DNA of 5,022 nt from Mesorhizobium sp. (lineage in GTDB: Bacteria > Pseudomonadota > Alphaproteobacteria > Rhizobiales > Rhizobiaceae), in the NCBI GenBank assembly GCA_030698645.1, contig JAUYMV010000550.1:1-5022 (forward strand), read 5' to 3'. Below the pieces are notes generated by a model. It was not told where the DNA came from. It saw only the letters and a program-made list of their open reading frames with translations, and ran no database searches. The position numbers and the translations under genes were made by a program. Of this stretch, positions 1 through 5,022 are shown piece after piece (the stretch's first letter is position 1; each line of letters begins with the position of its first letter).

Positions 1-222
1 GTCAACGCGATCGCGCCGGGGCTGATCGAGACCGACATGTTCCGCTCGCTGACTCCGGAGCGCCAGCAGGAGCTGATCGCCAAGCAGCCGACCCGGGAGG
101 TCGGCCAGCCGGAAGACATCGCCAACGGCATCGCCTTCTTCGCCGACCCGCGCACCCGCAACGTCACCGGCCAGCTCCTGACGCTCGACGGCGGACGCTC
201 GATGGGGATTTCGATATACTGA
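1..222 (+). CDS. SDR family oxidoreductase, C-terminal part (5' end off the window)
   Basis: This is the last 73 codons of a short-chain dehydrogenase/reductase, a family of soluble cytoplasmic NAD(P)-dependent oxidoreductases of about 250 residues. The reading frame is open from base 1 and ends at TGA 220-222. Visible are the VNAIAPGLIETDM block, which in classical SDRs follows the catalytic Tyr-x-x-x-Lys and contacts the nicotinamide (the PG motif), then the GQPEDIANGIAFFADP helix and the final NVTGQLLTLDGGRSM strand typical of FabG-like members. The Rossmann glycine motif and the catalytic Ser/Tyr/Lys lie off the left edge, so cofactor preference and substrate cannot be judged. An ATG at position 37 is internal and should not be taken as the start. 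The gene points toward the membrane-protein gene and is on the opposite strand from the transporter operon, so a shared pathway is only a possibility. The family call is secure; a specific enzyme name is not possible. Confidence 0.93.
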   Translation, partial: VNAIAPGLIETDMFRSLTPERQQELIAKQPTREVGQPEDIANGIAFFADPRTRNVTGQLLTLDGGRSMGISIY

Positions 223-323
223 GGAGTCGGCGCAAGCACCTACCAAGACTCCGGCTCAGATAGAACAACGGGATCGAGTTTAACGGAAAATTGCTGAAAG
301 CATGTCACATCTGGGGCATGCGA
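223..323 (+). other. Spacer between the SDR gene and the membrane-protein gene
   Basis: This spacer holds a weak inverted repeat, GGAGTC (223-228) with GACTCC (247-252), separated by an 18-base loop and lacking a T-tract, so it is a poor terminator candidate. I could not identify a convincing promoter. If translation of the downstream gene starts at TTG 291, part of this stretch is coding. Confidence 0.35.
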
Positions 324-1247
324 ATGTTGTCCGATAGCCCCGCCTGGTTGAATTGCTTTGCAATAGCGATAGTCGTCTACCTGCTGCAGATCTTCCCGTT
401 CCCGGGAATCCTCTTCCTGACTGTGGGCGGCCCCTATTGGAGCGTCATCCTCATAAATCTCGGTTTCCTGCTCATCGGCTTCGATGTCGTGCGGGGACGC
501 CTGAGCTTCCCATGGCTCATTGCTCCGGGGCTCTGGTTCGTCGCTTATTATGTGGCTGTCGGGTTGAGCTACTCGCAGATGAACAGGCTTGAGGCTGAAA
601 TTGCCGCCTTCAACGTCGGAAAGTCCGTGGCCTTCGACCCGGCGGTGAACGACCTAGTGTTCGAGGCTTTTCCCGATACGCTTGAGCGCGTATTGATGGA
701 CTACGAAATCACGCAGGTCGCCATGTCCACTCCGGGGACATCCTACTGTGCGCCCGTTCTGCTGCACAGTCTTGGAACGGTGTGCGCGAAGGGTATCGGC
801 AGGCTCGGGAAGACTGCAAACGGATGTTCCATCGGCACCAATCGGATCCGGGATCCTGAAACACGCCAATTGATGAACGGTGTCTGCATGGTGAGGACCC
901 CCGCCCAGAACACGAGGCCGGCCACACGCGTCGTTCAGCGCGAGAATCAAACGGTTACAACCGGTCTTCTGGTCGGGAAGATCACGACATTGGAGGTAAT
1001 CGGCCCGAATGGGCAATTCACCCAGGTCAAATGGGGTGTCTTGTTCCCTCTTGCGCTGTTCCCGTTGCCTGTCGCCGGCTGCACACTGATCAGCGCCGAT
1101 CCTTCGTGGCAGTGCTTCGCGGCCTTCCAGAAAGGCGGACCTCACCTCGCCGGGGCCGAAGCCGGCTCGAAAGGCGAACTGTCCGATATTCTGGCCAAGG
1201 TGCTGTCACTGAAGAGTGCGCCGATCGGCCAGCGCTATCCACAATGA
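324..1247 (+). CDS. Hypothetical membrane protein with four predicted TM segments and a cysteine-containing loop
   Basis: I do not recognise this protein. Counted from the ATG at 324 (307 residues), it has hydrophobic segments near residues 9-26, 39-55, 62-83 and 237-256. Between the third and fourth lies a polar domain of about 150 residues with cysteines at 142, 154, 168 and 188. The arginines at 57 and 59 between segments 2 and 3 suggest that loop is cytoplasmic. That would put the large domain in the periplasm, where its cysteines could form disulfides; this topology is inferred. The start is uncertain. ATG 324 has a weak GGGG seven bases upstream, ATG 318 would give 309 residues, and TTG 291 would give 318; all leave the membrane segments intact. 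The stop is TGA 1245-1247. Base composition is patchy and often lower than in the neighbours (positions 541-600 are 30/60 G+C, against 44/60 at 3841-3900), hinting at a different history. It converges on the transporter operon and has no visible partner gene. Confidence 0.72.
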   Translation: MLSDSPAWLNCFAIAIVVYLLQIFPFPGILFLTVGGPYWSVILINLGFLLIGFDVVRGRLSFPWLIAPGLWFVAYYVAVGLSYSQMNRLEAEIAAFNVGKSVAFDPAVNDLVFEAFPDTLERVLMDYEITQVAMSTPGTSYCAPVLLHSLGTVCAKGIGRLGKTANGCSIGTNRIRDPETRQLMNGVCMVRTPAQNTRPATRVVQRENQTVTTGLLVGKITTLEVIGPNGQFTQVKWGVLFPLALFPLPVAGCTLISADPSWQCFAAFQKGGPHLAGAEAGSKGELSDILAKVLSLKSAPIGQRYPQ

Positions 1248-1400
1248 ACGGCGCGCAGTGCCCGGAGGCTGTTTCGCCGAACTGCGCCATCGCCGATCGC
1301 CAGCCTGTTCACCAATCCCCAGAAACGACAAAGGCGACGCCGTTGGCGCCGCCTTTGCAGCGCTTGGGAGGCGCTTGTTCGTGCGTGAGGCTCAGGCCGC
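1248..1400. other. Convergent intergenic region
   Basis: These 153 bases separate the stop of the membrane-protein gene from the stop of the livF-type gene, which is read toward it. They hold the strong hairpin at 1329-1357 and a smaller 5-bp inverted repeat (AGCGC 1359-1363, GCGCT 1371-1375, seven-base loop). I see no credible gene here; the short open frames on either strand run into the flanking genes without a ribosome binding site or recognisable protein features. Confidence 0.6.
1329..1357 (-). terminator. Probable Rho-independent terminator of the liv operon
   Basis: CAAAGGCG (1329-1336) pairs perfectly with CGCCTTTG (1350-1357). After one A/C mismatch, the inner CGCC/GGCG pairs close a three-base loop. 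Read on the minus strand, 44 bases after the livF stop codon, the stem ends in CCTTTG and runs on into GTCGTTTCT, a broken T-rich tail. That fits an intrinsic terminator for the transporter operon. In the plus direction the stem also ends in CCTTTG, but no T-tract follows, so termination of the membrane-protein gene by the same hairpin is less certain. Confidence 0.65.
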
Positions 1401-2150
<750 letters not shown>

Positions 2151-2153
2151 GGA

Positions 2154-3362
2154 TCAGTTCACTTTCACCCAGTCCGTGATCGGCTCCGGGTCGAACTGGG
2201 CGGCGGCGGTGTACTTGATCACCTGGCCGATGCCCGTCTGCTGACCGCTGATGGTGACCGGCACGCCGATGATGCCGCCGGTATCCCAATCCTTGATCGA
2301 ACGCATCGCGTTCGCAAGGTTGTCGCCGTTGACCTCCTGGCCGGCGTCGATGACGATCTCCGTCGCCTTGGTGACCATCATGCCGGAAACCCATGCGTCG
2401 AGGAAACCGAGGCGAACGTAGCCGCTCCAGCTCGGATCCTTCTTCTTGAGGATCTCGCCGATGGTCTGCATGGTCGGGCCGGCGGGCTTGTTGGTGTCGT
2501 CGTTCCAGACCCGGATGCCGATCAGGCCATCCGCGACGTCCGGCATCCCGGCGACCTTGACCCGCTCGCTCTGCCAGATGGTGCCGAGGAACACCGTGTC
2601 AGCCATGCCGTAGTCGCGCACGAGGCGGACGATTTCCGGCCACACGGCGAACGAATAGCCGTGATGGATGACGTGGGTCGGCGCCGCCTCGCGGATGGCG
2701 AGCGCGAAGGCGCTGACGTCCGTCTCGGCGAACTTGGTCTGCTGGACCAGCACGACCTCGATGCCCAGTTCCTTGGCGAGCGCCACCGCGGCTTCGATGC
2801 CGTCGCGGCCCATGCCCGTCGAGGAGTGAACGATCGCCAGCTTGGCAGGGTTCGATCCCGACGACGACTTGACGTATTCGACCAGCATCTTGAGCTGGGC
2901 GCCGTAGGTCGCACCCGGAACGAAGTGGTACGGGTAGGCATTCTCGTCGGCCAGTTCCGATGCGAAAGATCCCGACATCATCAGGATCTTGTTGGTCGAG
3001 TTGTTCTCGGGCGAGACCGCCTGGATCATGCCGGTGCTGTCGCCGAACATGAAGTCGACCCGGCCGGAAGCCAGCGCCTTCTTCAGGTTGGCCACCGCGA
3101 CGTCGACCTTGAAGGTCGAATCGTTGACCGTCAGGTTGATCTTGCGGCCGCGGATGCCGCCATTGGCGTTGACCCAGTTGGCGTATTCGGTGAAGCCTTC
3201 GCCCTGGAACTTGCCGCCTTCGGCCGCCGGGCCGGTCAGGTCGCAATGGATGCTCCAGTTCAGGTCCTCAGCCGCATGGGCCTTGAGGATGTTCATCGAT
3301 CCGAAAGCGCCGACCGCTGCGGTCGCGCCAGCGACTTTCAGAAAAGTTCGTCTGTTGTGCAT
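2154..3362 (-). CDS. ABC transporter substrate-binding protein, periplasmic, Tat-type signal (LivJ/LivK-like family)
   Basis: This is the periplasmic receptor that would deliver ligand to the LivH/LivM-type permease. The precursor has 402 residues. The N-terminus MHNRRTFLK is a twin-arginine motif, followed by an alanine/glycine-rich segment and a likely cleavage site after A28-H29-A30. The mature part is a type 1 periplasmic binding fold (Peripla_BP_6-like): the opening strand leads into DLTGPAAEGG (41-50), followed by GFTEYANWVNANGGIRGRKI (56-75), FMFGDSTG (104-111) and the hinge-region stretch LAIVHSSTGMGRDG (175-188). The only cysteine is Cys40. The ATG at 3362 is chosen because GGAGGA (3372-3367) lies four bases upstream. 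An ATG five codons earlier would bury that site, and the frame stays open far upstream only as a shadow of livM. The gene sits 86 bases after livM and three before livF, so it is internal to the operon. The ligand is unknown: amino acids, amides and aromatic acids are all possible in this family. Confidence 0.92.
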   Translation of the reverse strand: MHNRRTFLKVAGATAAVGAFGSMNILKAHAAEDLNWSIHCDLTGPAAEGGKFQGEGFTEYANWVNANGGIRGRKINLTVNDSTFKVDVAVANLKKALASGRVDFMFGDSTGMIQAVSPENNSTNKILMMSGSFASELADENAYPYHFVPGATYGAQLKMLVEYVKSSSGSNPAKLAIVHSSTGMGRDGIEAAVALAKELGIEVVLVQQTKFAETDVSAFALAIREAAPTHVIHHGYSFAVWPEIVRLVRDYGMADTVFLGTIWQSERVKVAGMPDVADGLIGIRVWNDDTNKPAGPTMQTIGEILKKKDPSWSGYVRLGFLDAWVSGMMVTKATEIVIDAGQEVNGDNLANAMRSIKDWDTGGIIGVPVTISGQQTGIGQVIKYTAAAQFDPEPITDWVKVN

Positions 3363-3366
3363 GCTT

Positions 3367-3372
3367 TCCTCC
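3367..3372 (-). promoter_or_regulatory. Strong ribosome binding site of the substrate-binding protein gene
   Basis: GGAGGA on the minus strand lies four bases before the ATG at 3362-3360. It is the best Shine-Dalgarno match seen in the visible part of the operon; livM has only GAGAG (4485-4481) six bases from its ATG and livF has only a weak match. It fixes the start of the binding protein and suggests that this gene is translated more strongly than its neighbours. Confidence 0.75.
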
Positions 3373-3380
3373 ACCATTGT

Positions 3381-3396
3381 GCGATCGCTTGATCGC
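3381..3396 (-). repeat. Inverted repeat (hairpin 3) upstream of the binding-protein gene
   Basis: GCGATC and GATCGC form a perfect 6-bp stem with a four-base loop (AAGC in the transcript). It ends eight bases before the ribosome binding site, close enough to influence ribosome access or to stabilise the 5' end of a processed transcript. Confidence 0.45.
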
Positions 3397-3425
3397 GTTA
3401 CAGTCTCTACTCGCCGTCGCTTGAA
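3397..3425 (-). promoter_or_regulatory. Weak candidate internal promoter before the binding-protein gene
   Basis: On the minus strand TTCAAG (3425-3420) and TGTAAC (3402-3397) are separated by 17 bases, resembling sigma-70 -35 and -10 boxes with three and four of six matches. The -35-like box overlaps hairpin 2. Matches this weak occur by chance, so the site is listed only because an extra promoter for the receptor gene would make sense at this position. Confidence 0.15.
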
Positions 3426-3431
3426 CGGCGA
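3411..3431 (-). repeat. Inverted repeat (hairpin 2) between livM and the binding-protein gene
   Basis: TCGCCGT (3411-3417) pairs with ACGGCGA (3425-3431), a perfect 7-bp stem with a seven-base loop. On the transcript it is followed by GTAGAGAC, not a U-run, so it is not a convincing terminator. Confidence 0.5.
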
Positions 3432-3442
3432 ATTCCGACGTC

Positions 3443-3458
3443 CCGGCGCTAGCGCCGG
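3443..3458 (-). repeat. 16-bp perfect palindrome spanning the livM stop codon (hairpin 1)
   Basis: CCGGCGCTAGCGCCGG reads identically on both strands, and the livM stop TAG (3451-3449) lies across its centre. As RNA it could fold into a GC-rich stem once a small loop is allowed, or it could be a site for a dimeric protein on DNA. The position at the exact end of the permease gene suggests a transcript-end or processing signal, which is inferred. Confidence 0.55.
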
Positions 3459-4474
3459 ACGAGTTTCAGTCTTGCGCGGTGCCACAGCTGGGCGAGGCCG
3501 CGCGGTTCGAGAATCAGGAACGCCACGATCAGGGCGCCGAAGACGGTTTCGCGCAGCGGCACCAGGATCGAGCCCATGTCGAAGCCGAACGTGCCGCCGA
3601 CCAGCAGGGCGCTTTCGCGCAGCATTTCCGGGATCAGCGTCATGAAGACGGCGCCGAGGATGGCGCCAAGGATCGACCCCATGCCGCCGACGATGACGGC
3701 CGACAGGAAGAACACCGAGAGCAGCAGGCCGAACTGGTCGGGATTGACGAACTGGTTGAAGTAGGCGAGCAGGCCGCCCGCGATGCCGGCATAGAACGAG
3801 CCGAGCGCGAAAGCCCCGAGCTTGTACTGGACCAGCCGCACGCCGAGCACTTCCGCCGTCAGGTCGCGCTCGCGGATGGCGATGAAGGCGCGGCCAACGC
3901 GCGAGTTGATGACGTTGACCGCAAACACGGTGAGGAAGACTACCGCGAACAGGATGAGGTAGTAGATGCGCGTCTCGTTGTTGAGCGGATAGCCGAACAC
4001 GGTGGCCGGCAGAACCGTCAATCCGACATCGCCATTGGTGACCGACTGCCAGTGCACGAAGACGAAGTTCAGGATGAACTGCGCGGCGAGTGTGGCGATC
4101 ACCAGATAAAGCCCGCGGATGCGCAACGACGGCAGGCCGAAGCCGACGCCGATGACAGCCGCCGACACGCCGGCGAGCGGCACGGTGATCCAGAACGGAA
4201 GGCCGAGATGCATCTGAAGAAGCGCGACCGTGTAGGCGCCGACCCCGACGAAGGCGGCATGGCCGAGCGACAGCAGGCCGGTGTAGCCCATCATGATGTT
4301 GAGGCCGTGCGTGGCGATGATGTTGATGCCGAGCAGTCCGGCGAAATAGATCCAGTAGCGCGGCGCCACCAGCGGCAGCGCCACCAGGCAGGCGAGCAGC
4401 AGCCCGGTCCACAGCCAGTTTCGGCCGACCGCCGGCTCCGCTGGAATGCTTGCGATATCAACGTTGCTGGCCAT
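3449..4474 (-). CDS. livM: Branched-chain amino acid-type ABC transporter permease (LivM-like)
   Basis: This is one of the two inner-membrane subunits of the uptake channel. Its 341 residues are mostly hydrophobic, with repeated membrane-spanning stretches from about residue 20 to 325. The LivM hallmark GLNIMMGYTGLLSLGHAAFV is at 57-76, GLPSLRIRGLYLVIATLAAQ is at 113-132, and the cytoplasmic EAA-like loop that docks the ATPase is at 191-211 (SRVGRAFIAIRERDLTAEVLG). VGGMGSILGAILGAVF (262-277) and the closing ILEPRGLAQLW (321-331) are also typical. The C-terminus ends soon after, with no fused ATPase domain as found in some LivM-LivG fusions. The ATG at 4474 shares one base with the livH stop (TGATG), so the two permeases are translationally coupled; GAGAG lies six bases upstream. 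The stop TAG sits at the centre of a perfect palindrome. The subunit type is certain; the transported substrate is not. Confidence 0.94.
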   Translation of the reverse strand: MASNVDIASIPAEPAVGRNWLWTGLLLACLVALPLVAPRYWIYFAGLLGINIIATHGLNIMMGYTGLLSLGHAAFVGVGAYTVALLQMHLGLPFWITVPLAGVSAAVIGVGFGLPSLRIRGLYLVIATLAAQFILNFVFVHWQSVTNGDVGLTVLPATVFGYPLNNETRIYYLILFAVVFLTVFAVNVINSRVGRAFIAIRERDLTAEVLGVRLVQYKLGAFALGSFYAGIAGGLLAYFNQFVNPDQFGLLLSVFFLSAVIVGGMGSILGAILGAVFMTLIPEMLRESALLVGGTFGFDMGSILVPLRETVFGALIVAFLILEPRGLAQLWHRARLKLVRR

Positions 4475-5022
4475 CAGATTCTCTCGATTTCCTTGGTGCC
4501 GAACAGGCCCGTCGGACGCACGAGGAGCACCAGCAGGCAGAGAATGTAGGGCGTGATCTCGCGGAACTCGGTGCCGAGGATCAGGCCGGTGACGGCCTCG
4601 AGCCAGCCGACGATGAAGCCGGCAACCAGCACGCCGCCGATCGAATTCATGCCGCCCAGAATGACGACGGCGAGCACGTTCAGCGCGACGACGCCCAGAT
4701 GCGGCGTCAGCGTGTTGATGTTGGCCATCAGGATGCCGCTGATGCAGCCGGTGATCGCGGCAATGATCCAGGTGAAGGCGATGACGCGGCGGACATCGAT
4801 GCCCATCGAATAGGCGGTGATCTGGCTGGCCGCGGCGGCGCGCAGCGCGACGCCGGCGCGCGAGTAGCGCAGGAAGGCGATCAGGCCGAGCACGATGACG
4901 ACGGCGATGGCGAAGGCACGGGCGGTCTTGCCGGGGATGAAGATGCTGCCGAGCATGACCGGGGAACGCGCCAGGATCGCCGGGATCTGCAAATCGTTCG
5001 GACCCCAGACCATGCCGGCGAT
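4474..5022 (-). CDS. livH: Branched-chain amino acid-type ABC transporter permease (LivH-like), 5' end off the window
   Basis: These are the last 182 codons of the second inner-membrane permease subunit; full-length LivH is about 290-310 residues. The frame is open through base 5022, so the ATG at 5013 is internal, not the start. The visible part carries the LivH-type EAA loop SRAGVALRAAAASQITAYSM followed by GIDVRRVIAFTW, then the segment ITGCISGILMANINTLTP, the conserved VALNVLAVVILGGMNSIGGVLVAGFIVG block, and the C-terminal LVLLVRPTGLFG, all as in family members. Hydrophobic segments alternate throughout. The stop TGA (4476-4474) overlaps the livM start by one base, so the two genes form one coupled unit, as expected for proteins that assemble together. 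The operon promoter and probably the livG-type ATPase gene lie upstream, beyond the right edge. Confidence 0.93.
   Translation of the reverse strand: MAGMVWGPNDLQIPAILARSPVMLGSIFIPGKTARAFAIAVVIVLGLIAFLRYSRAGVALRAAAASQITAYSMGIDVRRVIAFTWIIAAITGCISGILMANINTLTPHLGVVALNVLAVVILGGMNSIGGVLVAGFIVGWLEAVTGLILGTEFREITPYILCLLVLLVRPTGLFGTKEIERI

Larger units (their letters stand above)
3363..3448 (-). other. Spacer between livM and the binding-protein gene, rich in inverted repeats
   Basis: This is the only sizeable gap inside the operon. In the direction of transcription it follows a palindrome over the livM stop codon (3458-3443) and contains two more hairpins (3431-3411 and 3396-3381) before the ribosome binding site. 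None is followed by a T-tract, so simple intrinsic termination is unlikely. Hairpins at such junctions can protect or direct cleavage of mRNA so that the binding protein is made in excess over the permease; that role is inferred here. Confidence 0.5.

Noticed and set aside
221..290. Possible small gene just after the SDR stop, suggested by GAGGAG at 221-226
   Set aside because: No ATG, GTG or TTG follows at a suitable distance.
654..1145. Minus-strand open frame of 163 codons inside the membrane-protein gene
   Set aside because: It shows no family features. The plus-strand frame has coherent membrane segments and is the better candidate.
3363..4412. Upstream extension of the binding-protein frame through livM, giving an apparent 752-residue protein
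   Set aside because: The extra part is an arginine/proline-rich shadow of livM in another frame. The Tat signal and the GGAGGA site fix the real start at 3362, so this is not a fusion protein.
3479..4549. Plus-strand open frame of 356 codons opposite livM
   Set aside because: The translation is highly charged, low in complexity and antisense to a clear permease whose motifs are all on the other strand.

Overview
This window looks like a piece of chromosome from a GC-rich alphaproteobacterium, most likely of the Hyphomicrobiales (rhizobia-like). That placement rests on the high GC content, long open antisense frames, a dense branched-chain-amino-acid-type (HAAT/Liv) ABC transporter operon with a Tat-type substrate-binding protein, and an adjacent FabG-like dehydrogenase. 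It is an inference from style and gene content; the sequence contains no rRNA or other phylogenetic marker.

Layout. Positions 1-222 (+) hold the C-terminal 73 residues of a short-chain dehydrogenase/reductase whose start lies off the left edge. A 100-nt spacer follows. Positions 324-1247 (+) encode an unrecognised membrane protein with four predicted membrane segments and a large loop carrying four cysteines. Positions 1248-1400 form a convergent intergenic region with a strong hairpin (1329-1357) that probably terminates the minus-strand operon.

From 1401 to the right edge everything is on the minus strand and forms one operon, read right to left: livH-type permease (5' end off the window), livM-type permease (overlapping livH by one base, TGATG), an 86-nt spacer with three consecutive inverted repeats, the periplasmic substrate-binding protein, and after a 3-nt gap the livF-type ATPase. 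Together these make two membrane subunits, one receptor and one of the two ATPases of an uptake system. The second ATPase (livG type) is not visible and probably lies upstream of livH beyond the window. The substrate cannot be fixed from the sequence; family members take up branched-chain or other amino acids, amides, urea or aromatic acids.

No mobile element, CRISPR array, tRNA or rRNA was seen, and there is no clear sign of an undescribed system. The points most worth a second look are the cluster of hairpins between livM and the binding-protein gene (one stem contains the livM stop codon at its centre) and the uncharacterised membrane protein beside the operon.
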